A stretch of DNA of 64,000 nt from Butyrivibrio proteoclasticus B316 (GCF_000145035.1 NC_014387.1:214440-278439); one strand, 5' to 3'. Positions 1 through 9,436 are shown, numbered from the stretch's first letter. The notes: generated from the sequence alone by a model not told the origin. Numbers and translations: made by a program.

Positions 1-1
1 G

Positions 2-2095
2 TATCTGACCGATCTTCTTACTGCAGAAGGCAAGATGGATAAGGTTCCGGGAAGAATCACTTTTGTTAACATTATTTCAGTGATTGGTATGGTACTTGCG
101 ATCATAGCAGCCTTTACAGGCTTATATTACAGCTTTGATGCCAATAATATATATCACCGCGGTCCGGGCTTTTTGATAAGTTACATAATACCGATAATTG
201 GACCTATCATTCAGTACACTGTCATTGTTCAGTACAAGGAGAAATTCAGCCGACTGATCTACATTGCACTGGTACTGTATCTGGTTGTTCCTGTTTTTTG
301 CGGTATTGTGCAGATATTTGCTTATGGTATATCTATAGTCAACATGGCTATGGTCCTGGTATCTATTTTCCTGTATGTGTTTACATATCTTGATGTAAAT
401 GAGGCTGTTATCAGAGCCCACGCTATTGAGATGGAACAGCTCGATGAAGACAGGAAGAGCATTAAGAGGCTGTTTGATCAGACTGCAACAGCATTTGTAG
501 CAGCTATGGAAAAAAAGGATCCTTATCCTCCGGGACATTCAGCCATTGCAGCTGAAATCGCGGGAAGGATTGCAAAGAGTCTCGGAAAAGAACAGGATGA
601 GATTGATGAGATATATTATGCTGCGCTTTTGCATAACGTAGGAATAATGGGAATTCCTGATGGTGTTGTGGAAAACCTTGATAAGTTGTCTCCCGAGCAG
701 TATGAGGTATTTAAAAAGACTCCGATCATAAGCGCAGAGATTCTGTCTAACATAACCGAGTATCCGATACTTGCTGAGGCTGCCAAGTATGGAAATGAGA
801 AATATGACGGAAGCGGCTACCCTGAGGGACTTAAAGGAGAGGAAATACCTGAGGTTGCAAGGATCATGGCAGTTATAGATAAATATGATGTCATGACCAC
901 TAAGTCCAAATTCAGCGATCCGTTGCCGGAACCACTTGTTAGAGAGGAATTTATTAAAGAGTCCGGTATCTCTTTTGACCCGCAGATAGCAGATATCATG
1001 ATAGACATTATTGATACTGATGCCAAGGATGAAGGTGTTGCCGGAGTTCATTTGCATAACGAAATAGAAAAAGAGCTGGAATGCGGTAAGTACAGAGACA
1101 AGATATCTTCGGGAATACCGGTAGACAATGTTACTACGACCATAAGCTTTCGTTGCACATCTAACAAGAAGAGCCCCGGGGATTTCTCGATGCCTTCTAT
1201 CATAGTGTTTGACTCCTATGACAAGCGTGTTCACAGTAATCCTAAGTCTATCAAGGCATACAAATACACAGAATATGGCGAATTGTGGTTTGATGGACAT
1301 CATATTTCAACTGATGCCAGGAATATGGAGGTGACAATAGAAAAAATAGGTGATGACGTCAACTGGACGGAAGGAAAATACGTTATCATGGCCACCAAGT
1401 TTGAGGACCATGTCAAGATTAATATGACAGACGGCCATAAGGATATGGAGGTTATGATCGCACTTCCTGACAGCTCCAAATTTGCTGAAGTTGCAATTAC
1501 AGGTGAAAACTGCCTGATCAGTGATATCACAGTTGAAAGGGATGAAGTGGAAACTACCGAGGATGATATCACAAGGATTGCAGAGGCAGTAAGCTATATA
1601 GAGCGCATGGAATCGGATGCTCCTAATTTACAGATTGACAATCACCGGTCTGCTTATACTGATGGAATTGAAATTAAGAATTACATTGATCTTGCCTTCC
1701 ATTCAATGTCACTTCCGGCATCTGACCTGGTATGGCACTGCCCGTATATTGTCATATTCTATTCCGAAAATGGCATTGTTGGCGGGCCGGGATACAAAGA
1801 GTTTGCCCTTATCAAACTAAATGGTGAGATAGACAGAAGTGGTATATATGCTTATAACACATTTTCCATGAAGAGAACGGGTGATTTCCCTGGCTGGAAT
1901 GTGTGGAAGGAAACCAACAAATCAGGACTTGAATACGAAGTAAGCTTTACTCGTAAGGGAAGTACCGTGACCTTGAAAACTACAAATCTTGGCGTGGAAA
2001 TACAGAACGTTACTAGTGTTACAGACGGCGGAGATAAGATATATGCGGCCATAACAGGAGATACTGTAGCGATCACGGATATCAGGATCAAGTGA
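2..2095 (+). CDS. Membrane protein with degenerate HD-GYP domain (5'-partial)
   Basis: The reading frame is open to the left edge, so the true start probably lies outside the window; the first internal ATG is at 35. Counting from that ATG, residues 8-115 hold several hydrophobic segments, like the end of the multi-TM sensor seen in Lachnospiraceae GGDEF proteins. Residues about 140-345 are an HD-GYP fold: HSAIAAEIA, then LLHNVGIMGIPD, then YDGSGYPEGLKGEEIP. HD-GYP enzymes hydrolyse cyclic-di-GMP with a metal centre. Here the HD pair reads HN, the KxH histidine is threonine (KKTP) and the HHE motif reads YGN, so several metal ligands are missing and the domain is probably a non-catalytic sensor. 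Residues about 360-686 look like two beta-rich modules of unknown function. Nothing ties it to the xylan genes except proximity. Confidence 0.75.
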   Translation, partial: YLTDLLTAEGKMDKVPGRITFVNIISVIGMVLAIIAAFTGLYYSFDANNIYHRGPGFLISYIIPIIGPIIQYTVIVQYKEKFSRLIYIALVLYLVVPVFCGIVQIFAYGISIVNMAMVLVSIFLYVFTYLDVNEAVIRAHAIEMEQLDEDRKSIKRLFDQTATAFVAAMEKKDPYPPGHSAIAAEIAGRIAKSLGKEQDEIDEIYYAALLHNVGIMGIPDGVVENLDKLSPEQYEVFKKTPIISAEILSNITEYPILAEAAKYGNEKYDGSGYPEGLKGEEIPEVARIMAVIDKYDVMTTKSKFSDPLPEPLVREEFIKESGISFDPQIADIMIDIIDTDAKDEGVAGVHLHNEIEKELECGKYRDKISSGIPVDNVTTTISFRCTSNKKSPGDFSMPSIIVFDSYDKRVHSNPKSIKAYKYTEYGELWFDGHHISTDARNMEVTIEKIGDDVNWTEGKYVIMATKFEDHVKINMTDGHKDMEVMIALPDSSKFAEVAITGENCLISDITVERDEVETTEDDITRIAEAVSYIERMESDAPNLQIDNHRSAYTDGIEIKNYIDLAFHSMSLPASDLVWHCPYIVIFYSENGIVGGPGYKEFALIKLNGEIDRSGIYAYNTFSMKRTGDFPGWNVWKETNKSGLEYEVSFTRKGSTVTLKTTNLGVEIQNVTSVTDGGDKIYAAITGDTVAITDIRIK

Positions 2096-2153
2096 CAATA
2101 ATCAAGAAGTATCTAGCAAGATACGAAATGAAAAGGTGGGGGATAATTTGTAA

Positions 2154-2211
2154 GATATACTTGATGTAGAATTGCGAGAATGAAGAAGTTATGGAGCAAT
2201 TCGTATATCAT
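2154..2211 (+). promoter_or_regulatory. Leader hairpin, GAGAA-loop family, copy 1 (before xylB)
   Basis: The inner stem is GAATTGC (2169-2175) with GCAATTC (2196-2202). The outer stem is TGATGTA (2162-2168) with TATATCA (2204-2210), with one G-U pair and G2203 bulged. An alternative outer stem is GATATAC (2154-2160) with GTATATC (2203-2209). The 20-nt loop begins GAGAATGAAGAAG. Similar hairpins precede the GH67 gene (10435), the dehydrogenase (25366) and probably GH3 (21226). I read it as a cis-regulatory RNA or an operator for the xylan regulon. No known riboswitch class was recognised. Confidence 0.6.
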
Positions 2212-2260
2212 GAAGCAGATAAATAACAGATATAATAACAGATAATTTAGGAGGACAGGT

Positions 2261-3730
2261 ATGCTTTATATCGGTGTAGATTTGGGGACATCGTCCGTTA
2301 AGCTTGTGCTTATGGATGAAACAGGTAAGATTCATGGAACAGTTACTAAGGAGTATCCTTTATATTTCCCACAGCCGGGATGGTCTGAGCAGAAACCTGA
2401 GGATTGGTACACACAGGCTATAGCTGGACTTAAGGAGCTTCTTGAAAATGTAGATAAGTCACAGGTTGCAGGTATCAGTTTTGGCGGACAGATGCATGGT
2501 CTTGTAATTCTTGACGAGAATGACGAGGTTATTCGTCCTGCAATTTTGTGGAATGACGGCAGAACTCAGAAACAGGTAGATTACCTCAACAACGAGATTG
2601 GCAAAGAGACTCTTTCCAAGTACACAGCTAATATCGCTTTTGCTGGATTTACAGCACCTAAGATTCTCTGGGTTAAGGAGAATGAACCTGAGAATTTCAA
2701 GAGAATCAAGAAAATAATGCTTCCTAAGGATTATCTTGCTTATAAGCTTTCAGGAACATTCTGCACAGATTATTCAGATGCTTCAGGAATGCTTCTTCTG
2801 GACGTACAGAACCGCAAGTGGTCCAAAGAGATGTGTGATATCTGTGGAATAACAGAGGATTTACTTCCTACTCTTTACGACAGCTCAGAGAAGGTTGGTC
2901 AGCTTAAGGCAGAATTGGCCAAGGAACTGGGACTTTCTGAAAACGTAGTTATAGCAGCAGGTGCCGGAGACAACGCGGCAGCAGCTGTAGGAACAGGTAC
3001 AGTTGGCAATAATAAGTGCAATATTTCCCTTGGAACAAGTGGAACAATCTTCATGTCATCTGACAATTTTGCTGTAGACAGCAATAACGCACTTCACTCT
3101 TTTGACCATGCTGACGGACACTTCCATCTTATGGGATGCATGCTCAGTGCAGCCAGCTGCAATAAATGGTGGAACGATGAGATCCTTAAGACCAAGGATT
3201 ACGCTGCAGAGCAGAAGGGCATTGAGAAGCTTGGAGAGAACCATGTATTCTTCCTGCCATATCTTATGGGAGAGAGATCACCTTGGAACAATCCTAATGC
3301 CCGTGCTACATTTACAGGTATCACAATGGATACAACAAGAGAAGATATGACTCAGGCAGTTCTTGAGGGCGTTGCATTTGCTACCAGGGATATGTATGAA
3401 GTTGCCAAGTCTATCGGCGTTGCTCCTAAGAGAACAATGATCTGTGGCGGCGGTGCCAAGAGCCCTCTTTGGAGAAAGATGATCGCAAACATCCTCAACG
3501 TAGAAGTTGATGTTCCTGTTTGTGAAGAAGGCCCTGGAATGGGCGGTGCTATGCTTGCTATGGTTGCATGTGGTGCTTATAAGAGTGTAGAAGAGGCTGC
3601 AGCAGCTATTGTCAAGGTTGATAAGACAGAGAAGCCGGATCCTGAGCTTGTTGCCAAGTACGAGGCAAGATATCAGCAGTTTAAGACTATTTACCCTGCA
3701 TTAAAAGAAACTTTCGATAAAATTATTTAA
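2261..3730 (+). CDS. xylB: Xylulokinase
   Basis: This 489-aa FGGY-family kinase phosphorylates D-xylulose to xylulose 5-phosphate, the entry step into the pentose phosphate pathway, in the cytoplasm. Residues 3-12 (YIGVDLGTSS) form the first phosphate-binding strand. ISFGGQMHG at 72-80 is the Q-M-H signature typical of xylulokinases, ILWNDGR at 95-101 contacts sugar, and a GDN near 237 holds the expected catalytic aspartate. GERSPW and the C-terminal ICGGGAKSPLW are also present. AGGAGG lies 8 bases before the ATG. It opens a locus of xylan esterases and glycosidases, and no ordinary xylose isomerase gene lies beside it. A structured leader lies upstream and a possible weak terminator downstream. 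Confidence 0.93.
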   Translation: MLYIGVDLGTSSVKLVLMDETGKIHGTVTKEYPLYFPQPGWSEQKPEDWYTQAIAGLKELLENVDKSQVAGISFGGQMHGLVILDENDEVIRPAILWNDGRTQKQVDYLNNEIGKETLSKYTANIAFAGFTAPKILWVKENEPENFKRIKKIMLPKDYLAYKLSGTFCTDYSDASGMLLLDVQNRKWSKEMCDICGITEDLLPTLYDSSEKVGQLKAELAKELGLSENVVIAAGAGDNAAAAVGTGTVGNNKCNISLGTSGTIFMSSDNFAVDSNNALHSFDHADGHFHLMGCMLSAASCNKWWNDEILKTKDYAAEQKGIEKLGENHVFFLPYLMGERSPWNNPNARATFTGITMDTTREDMTQAVLEGVAFATRDMYEVAKSIGVAPKRTMICGGGAKSPLWRKMIANILNVEVDVPVCEEGPGMGGAMLAMVACGAYKSVEEAAAAIVKVDKTEKPDPELVAKYEARYQQFKTIYPALKETFDKII

Positions 3731-3762
3731 ATAAATACAATACGCAAGAATTGATAATAAAT

Positions 3763-3800
3763 AGGCTTTAATTACGCGGTAATAGTAAGCGCCTGTTTGT
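3763..3800 (+). terminator. Possible weak terminator after xylB
   Basis: ATTAC (3771-3775) pairs with GTAAT (3779-3783) around a GCG loop. AGGC (3763-3766) can pair with GCCT (3791-3794) outside it, leaving small internal loops. The following tract (GTTTGTAT) is poor in T, so termination may be partial, allowing read-through into the esterase gene. Confidence 0.35.
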
Positions 3801-3808
3801 ATAATATA

Positions 3809-3845
3809 AAATGTTCAAATTTGATGGTTATAGTTTTGAACATTT
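3809..3845. repeat. 11-bp perfect inverted repeat before the CE20 esterase gene
   Basis: AAATGTTCAAA (3809-3819) is exactly complementary to TTTGAACATTT (3835-3845), with a 15-nt spacer. It lies 27 bases before the start codon. It could be a regulator operator or a leader hairpin. Its loop lacks GAGAA, so it is not a member of the family found before xylB and GH67. A short CTCGAAAACGAG hairpin follows and touches the ribosome site. Confidence 0.5.
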
Positions 3846-3872
3846 AGTACTCGAAAACGAGGAGATTATACA

Positions 3873-5882
3873 ATGTCAGGACTTAGATTACCGCGTATTT
3901 TGTCGGATGGAGCAGTTTTACAGCGTAGAAAGACCATTCACATCTGGGGATGGGATGAAGCCGGTTCGAATATTTCAGTTGCATTAACAGAAGCTGATAA
4001 AGAGAGCACGCAGAATGATGATATTCTCAGCTCCGGAAGCTGCATATGTAAAGAAAACGGAAGATTTGATATGTATCTTCCTGCCAGAGAAAGTGGCGGC
4101 CCTTACAAACTTGTAGTATCAGATGATAAGGGGGAAGAGGTTGTAGTAAGTGATGTTATGATTGGCCTTGTGTGGTTCTGCTCAGGCCAGTCCAACATGG
4201 AGCTGCCTGTGATCAGAGTTAAGGATAAATATCCGGAGCTATTGGAAATAGCAGATAACAACAAGGTCAGAACCTTTAAGATCACAGAGGACAGTAGCTT
4301 TGAAGGGCCTCTTGAGGAGCTTCGTTCAGGTAGCTGGACTTGTGTAAGCAAAGAGTCCATTACAAGCTTTTCTGCTACAGGCTACTTTTTTGCTGATCAT
4401 CTGCAGAAGCTTACAGGTCAGACAGTTGGCTTTATAAATGCAAGTCTAGGAGGATCAAGGATTTCCTCATGGATGAGCAGAGGAATGCTTGAGGGCTATG
4501 ATGAGCTCCTGGCAGAAGCAGATAAATACTCAGATGCAGAATTCAGGAAACAGGTTATGGAGACCAATATGGTTAACGGCAATACCTGGAGAAGTAATCT
4601 GTATGAGTCGGATCTTGGAATCAAAGAGCATTGGGATGCCTGGGATGGCAACGAAGATGCTGATAATGATAAATGGAAACCTTTTGCAATACCTTCATTT
4701 TTCAAGGGAACGGAGCTTGATGGCTTTATTGGAAGCGTCTGGTTTAGGAGAAAGTTTGATCTTCCGGTGGAACTTGCAGGGCAGAAGGCCCGTCTTTTCC
4801 TGGGAACGATAGTTGATAATGATGTTGTATTTGTAAATGGCCAGAGAGTGGGAGATACACCTTATCAGTATCCGCCGCGCAAATATGATATTCCTGAAGG
4901 ACTTACCAGGGAAAAAGATAATACGATAGTGATCAGAGTCTGCGTAGAAACGGGATTTGGCAGATTTACTCCTGACAAGGATTACAAGATCTTTAATGAT
5001 AAATGCTCAGTCAGACTTGATAGCTTTGATGATATGACAGAAAGCTCTTGTGATAAGCATTGGAAGTTCAGGATTGGTGCAAGGTGCGACATGATCCCGC
5101 CTACAGATTTTATCAACTGGAAGTCAACAGGATTATATAATGCAATGACTGCACCATGTCACAACTTCCCTATTGATGGAGTTTGCTGGTATCAGGGCGA
5201 ATCCAACATTGAGGATGGCTATGATTACAATGCACTTACGATCAGACAGGTAGAAGGCTATCGCAAGGCATGGAACGAAGAAAACCTGCCATTTATCGGA
5301 GTGTCTCTTCCGAATTTCACAATAGATTCACCTGTAACAGATGACTGGGGTAAGTTCAGACTTACTCAGGCAAGGCTCCTTGAGCTTCCTGCTACAGGAC
5401 TTGCAATAACCATGGGACTTGGCGAAGATAATGATCTTCATCCTGTCACCAAAAAACCAATCGGAGAAAGACTTGCTTTGTGGGCAGCACATCTCAAATA
5501 TTGTTATAATGGAGAGTACATGGGTCCTGAAATAACAAGTATTAATAGGGTGACCGATCAGGAAGGACGAAAAGCGTTTAAGATAAGTCTTAGTCATTCC
5601 AAGGGTCTCTGTGTTGTAGATGCAGGTAAGGGAACGGAAATAACAGATTTATATATTAAGACTAAAAAGGATAGGGTACTTGCTAAAGTGATACTAGATA
5701 CAGACAACGGGGGACTACTGGTATACGTAGAGGATGACGCGGCTTATGAAGAAGCCAGTGAGATTATGTATTGCGTTGATAATACATATTCAGGAGGACT
5801 TATTTCAAACGAGACTGGAATACCGATGGGGCCATTTCTTGAAGTGATTGACGGTAATAAGAAGGGTAAACAGTCAGCCTGA
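3873..5882 (+). CDS. Acetylxylan esterase, CE20-like SGNH hydrolase with inserted beta-sandwich
   Basis: This 669-aa protein belongs to the sialate O-acetylesterase (SASA) superfamily. CSGQSNMELP carries the likely nucleophile Ser107, GVCWYQGESN (about 437-446) is the second block and NDLHP (about 519-523) supplies the Asp-His pair. The SGNH fold is interrupted at about 280-355 by a GH2-like sugar-binding beta-sandwich (VWFRRKFDLP...VVFVNGQRVGDTPYQYPP). A split SGNH domain with an inserted jelly roll is known from CE20 acetylxylan esterases, and the neighbours (xylulokinase, GH67, GH115) fit removal of acetyl groups from xylo-oligosaccharides. No signal peptide is present, so it should act in the cytoplasm. 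The exact acetylated substrate is inferred. Only 28 bases separate it from the downstream GH2 gene, so the two are probably cotranscribed. Confidence 0.8.
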   Translation: MSGLRLPRILSDGAVLQRRKTIHIWGWDEAGSNISVALTEADKESTQNDDILSSGSCICKENGRFDMYLPARESGGPYKLVVSDDKGEEVVVSDVMIGLVWFCSGQSNMELPVIRVKDKYPELLEIADNNKVRTFKITEDSSFEGPLEELRSGSWTCVSKESITSFSATGYFFADHLQKLTGQTVGFINASLGGSRISSWMSRGMLEGYDELLAEADKYSDAEFRKQVMETNMVNGNTWRSNLYESDLGIKEHWDAWDGNEDADNDKWKPFAIPSFFKGTELDGFIGSVWFRRKFDLPVELAGQKARLFLGTIVDNDVVFVNGQRVGDTPYQYPPRKYDIPEGLTREKDNTIVIRVCVETGFGRFTPDKDYKIFNDKCSVRLDSFDDMTESSCDKHWKFRIGARCDMIPPTDFINWKSTGLYNAMTAPCHNFPIDGVCWYQGESNIEDGYDYNALTIRQVEGYRKAWNEENLPFIGVSLPNFTIDSPVTDDWGKFRLTQARLLELPATGLAITMGLGEDNDLHPVTKKPIGERLALWAAHLKYCYNGEYMGPEITSINRVTDQEGRKAFKISLSHSKGLCVVDAGKGTEITDLYIKTKKDRVLAKVILDTDNGGLLVYVEDDAAYEEASEIMYCVDNTYSGGLISNETGIPMGPFLEVIDGNKKGKQSA

Positions 5883-5910
5883 ATCGATACCTTTAATAGA
5901 AGGGGTATAA

Positions 5911-8900
5911 ATGAAAAGACTTTTTGTTGATGGATGGAAATTTTGGGAGTCGGAATACGGAAGCAGCTATGAGCAGATGATGAGCCACCTTGAGGAGTTT
6001 AAAGAGGTGGCTGTTCCGCATGATTATATGATCACGGACATAGATGCTCTCTATAGGGACAGTACAGGCTGGTATATTAAGAGTCTGGATCTGACAGCAG
6101 CTGATCTTAAAAGGGAGCTGTTTCTGATATTCGACGGTATTTATATGGACAGTATCGTCTATATAAATGGTGTGGTCGCAGGTGAATGGAAGTATGGATA
6201 TTCTCAGTTCATACTCAAGATCACAGACTTTGTACAAGAGGGAAGAAATGAACTGGCTGTTGCAGCCAGATGTAAGTTCCCTAATACCAGATGGTACTCT
6301 GGAGCAGGAATATTTAGAAATGTCTGGATATGTGACTATGACAAAACCTATATTCCTGAAAATGGAGTATATGTACATTCATCCAGGCTTGGAGAGAGAA
6401 TTCGCGGCTTAGAGGCAGCAGGTGATTTTGATAATAAGGCTGTATCTGATTATGAGATTATTGTGACGACAGAAATTTGCGGTCCGGATAAGAATAATCT
6501 TGATGTAGAGCATAGCCTGTATGATGCTGATGGAGGCAGGGTCTCATTGGAGGAAGTGCCTGTTTCTGGCGATGTCAAGAAACCTGCAAGTGCTCTTGCA
6601 GGCGGAAATGTGATCAACAATAAAGAGGAATCTGTGATCCTTGTTCATAAATATATAGTCAGAGATGTCAGGGAATGGGATGTTACAGCTCCAAACAGAT
6701 ATAAACTTGTAACAAGTCTTATGTCTGAAACTGAGGAAACAGCTATTGGCTTTAGAGATGCTTTCATGGATCCTGAGAGAGGCTTTTTCCTAAATGGCAG
6801 GAACATGAAGCTAAATGGTGTGTGTCTTCATCATGACCTGGGAGCTCTTGGCTCTGCATTTAACAAGTCTGCCATGAGGAGAAGACTTATTCAGCTAAAA
6901 GAGATGGGAGTAAACGCCATCAGGATGACTCACAATATGTACGATCCTCAGGTTCTGGAGCTTGCTGATGAAATGGGATTTCTTCTCATATCAGAAGCTT
7001 TTGATATGTGGGAAGGAGCCAAGACTGAGTTTGACTATGCAAGGTTTTTCCCTGACTGGCACGGAAGAGATGTTGCAAGCTGGGTGAGAAGAGACAGGAA
7101 TCACCCCTCAGTTATTCTGTGGAGTATAGGAAATGAAATCTATGATACCCATTCAAGTGACAGGGGACAGGAGGTTACAAGAGATCTCAAGAGTCTTGTT
7201 GAACTTCACGATCCTCTTATGAATGGCAGAGCCACGATAGGCTCTAACTACATGCCTTGGGAGAAAGCTCAGAAGTGTGCTGATATCCTCAAGGTTGCAG
7301 GCTATAATTACGCTGAGAATTATTATGAGAAGCATCATAAAGAGCATCCTGACTGGATCATATATGGAAGTGAGACCTACTCAATTGTTCAGAGTAGAGG
7401 CGTATATCATTTCCCTCTTTCGGTTCCTACACTATCCGACAGTGATGAGCAGTGTTCATCGCTTGGCAACAGCACAACCAGCTGGGGAGCAGACAGTATA
7501 GAGAACTGTATCTGCAGGGACAGAGACATGGAGTTTTCCATGGGGCAGTTCATTTGGACCGGTTATGACTATATTGGCGAGCCTACTCCATATCAGACCA
7601 AGAATTCATATTTTGGCCTCATTGATACAGCAGGTTTTTATAAAGATGCCTTTTATGCCTGGAAATCAGCCTGGGTGAGTGTTGATAGGGACCCGTTTGT
7701 TCATGTTTTCCCGTACTGGGATTATAACGAAGGACAGATCATTGATATAAGAGTGTGCAGTAATGCGGATATTGTTGAGCTCTTTGTAAATGGTAAGAGT
7801 TACGGCAGGCAGACACTGACACATGCTCCGCACAGTGGCAATAAGATATTTGCAGACTATCAGGTTCCATATGAAAAGGGCGAGATAGTAGCTGTTTGTT
7901 ATGACAAAGAGGGGCACGAGCTTGCAAGAGACAGCCACAGATCCTTTGGAGACACAGATAGCTTTGTGGTAACAATAGACCATAGACTTGATGCGTATAG
8001 GAGCAAAGGTAATAGGGCTGAAGGTGCTGAACTTGTTTTTGCCGAGATCAGTGCCATTGATAAAGATGGTAACCCTGTAGAGAATGCTTCTGACTACGTA
8101 AAGGTTAATGTGTGTGGTGGAAGACTCATTGGACTTGATAACGGTGACAGTACAGATTATGACAGCTATCAGAGCGACACAAGGAAACTCTTTAACGGTA
8201 AACTCCTTGCAATAGCTGAGCCTTATGGTGATCCTGATGCAGTTAAGATTAGTGTATCAAGGGCAGAATATGTGCCTGTCAGAAAGATTGAACTGACAGT
8301 AACTAAGGGCAGCAGGTCTTTTGATCCTGATTGTAAGACAGCTGTTGTATCTGCCAGAGTATATCCTGAGAATGCTACAGATAAGAGATTGGTGTTCAGA
8401 GCTCTTAACCGAAATGGTACAGAGACCAACATAGCAATCCTTTCAGGAGGTATAGGATCTGCAAATGCAGGAAAATGCAGAATTGAGACAGACGGACAGG
8501 ATAATAACTGCATTGTAGAAGGGCTTGGAGATGGCTCTTTTACCCTTAGGTGCGAAGCTTATGATGGCAGAAATGCAGTGGCTGTTATGTCATGCATAGA
8601 CTTTACTATAACGGGGCTTGGTAAAGCTTTTCTTGATCCGTACGGATTTATCCCGGGAAGTCTTTATACATCTTATATCGGAGCTATTGGAAATGGCAAC
8701 GAACATGGCGTAGCTTCTGCAAGAGGCGAAGAAACGGTAATTACATATAGCGGAATTGATTTTGGAATCGAGGGTTCAGATGAGATCACAGTACCTATTT
8801 TTACGCTTAATGATGATGCCTATGATATCGAAATATGGAAAGGAATACCTGGTGAGGATGGTAGTAGACTCCTCAGAGCAGCAGTCTACCAAAAGAAGTC

Positions 8901-9435
8901 AATTTGGAACGTGTATCAGGAAGATACTTGGAGATTAAGTGAGAGGCTGACAGGAATTCAGACGATCAGCTTCAAGGTTTTCCAGAAATTCCACATTAAA
9001 GGTTTTTCTTTTACCAGACAGCTCCGCGCATTTACGGACATGCCTGTCCTGAATGCGGATTCCATCTATGGAGATACATTTACAAGGGCAGCTGACGCGG
9101 TTGAGGGAATTGGAAACAATGTTACTCTGGAATTTGATGAGATTAACTTTGGAGAAGGTGGAACAAGAGGAGTTTCCATCTGTGGAAGAACCAGACAGGG
9201 AGCAAATACGCTGCACCTTAGAATGGTGAAAATTGCTGATGAAGAGGGCAAAGGCCAGGTAATTGAAGGCGCAGATCAAATTGGTACCGAGGTTAAAGAG
9301 ATACTTGAGTTCCCGGAGACTTCTGAATATAAAGAAGTCACATTCGAGATAGGCAAAAGAATTGGAAAATGGAACATTACTTTTGTATTCCTACCGGGAA
9401 GTGACTTCGATTTTAAGAGTTTCAGATTTATTTAG
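5911..9435 (+). CDS. Large GH2 glycoside hydrolase with C-terminal Ig-like and CBM-like modules
   Basis: This is a 1174-aa cytoplasmic GH2 enzyme without a signal peptide. Residues 1-150 are the sugar-binding sandwich (PNTRWYSGAGIFRNVW), about 280-620 the TIM barrel. Glu409 in SIGNEI is the predicted acid/base and Glu488 in YGSETYS, followed by SRGVYHFP, the predicted nucleophile. Residues about 630-760 resemble the DUF4982/Big extensions of GalB-type beta-galactosidases, 760-880 another Ig-like region, and the last 300 residues look like carbohydrate-binding beta-sandwiches (TLEFDEINFGEGGTRGV, CBM6-like). GH2 enzymes of this shape are usually beta-galactosidases. In this locus it may trim galactose or another decoration from xylo-oligosaccharides, but specificity cannot be read from sequence. 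AGAAGGGG precedes the ATG. Confidence 0.82.
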   Translation: MKRLFVDGWKFWESEYGSSYEQMMSHLEEFKEVAVPHDYMITDIDALYRDSTGWYIKSLDLTAADLKRELFLIFDGIYMDSIVYINGVVAGEWKYGYSQFILKITDFVQEGRNELAVAARCKFPNTRWYSGAGIFRNVWICDYDKTYIPENGVYVHSSRLGERIRGLEAAGDFDNKAVSDYEIIVTTEICGPDKNNLDVEHSLYDADGGRVSLEEVPVSGDVKKPASALAGGNVINNKEESVILVHKYIVRDVREWDVTAPNRYKLVTSLMSETEETAIGFRDAFMDPERGFFLNGRNMKLNGVCLHHDLGALGSAFNKSAMRRRLIQLKEMGVNAIRMTHNMYDPQVLELADEMGFLLISEAFDMWEGAKTEFDYARFFPDWHGRDVASWVRRDRNHPSVILWSIGNEIYDTHSSDRGQEVTRDLKSLVELHDPLMNGRATIGSNYMPWEKAQKCADILKVAGYNYAENYYEKHHKEHPDWIIYGSETYSIVQSRGVYHFPLSVPTLSDSDEQCSSLGNSTTSWGADSIENCICRDRDMEFSMGQFIWTGYDYIGEPTPYQTKNSYFGLIDTAGFYKDAFYAWKSAWVSVDRDPFVHVFPYWDYNEGQIIDIRVCSNADIVELFVNGKSYGRQTLTHAPHSGNKIFADYQVPYEKGEIVAVCYDKEGHELARDSHRSFGDTDSFVVTIDHRLDAYRSKGNRAEGAELVFAEISAIDKDGNPVENASDYVKVNVCGGRLIGLDNGDSTDYDSYQSDTRKLFNGKLLAIAEPYGDPDAVKISVSRAEYVPVRKIELTVTKGSRSFDPDCKTAVVSARVYPENATDKRLVFRALNRNGTETNIAILSGGIGSANAGKCRIETDGQDNNCIVEGLGDGSFTLRCEAYDGRNAVAVMSCIDFTITGLGKAFLDPYGFIPGSLYTSYIGAIGNGNEHGVASARGEETVITYSGIDFGIEGSDEITVPIFTLNDDAYDIEIWKGIPGEDGSRLLRAAVYQKKSIWNVYQEDTWRLSERLTGIQTISFKVFQKFHIKGFSFTRQLRAFTDMPVLNADSIYGDTFTRAADAVEGIGNNVTLEFDEINFGEGGTRGVSICGRTRQGANTLHLRMVKIADEEGKGQVIEGADQIGTEVKEILEFPETSEYKEVTFEIGKRIGKWNITFVFLPGSDFDFKSFRFI

Positions 9436-9436
9436 T

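Noticed and set aside
539..1303. Long minus-strand open frame of 254 codons opposite the HD-GYP gene
   Set aside because: It mirrors the plus-strand coding frame, lacks a ribosome site and shows no family motif; the plus-strand protein has clear domain text.
3763..3800. Region after xylB considered as a catabolite-control (CRE) site
   Set aside because: The sequence does not match the TGnAAnCGnnnnCA pattern.
7666..7983. Minus-strand open frames inside the large GH2 gene
   Set aside because: They are overlapping shadows in two frames with no ribosome sites or motifs.
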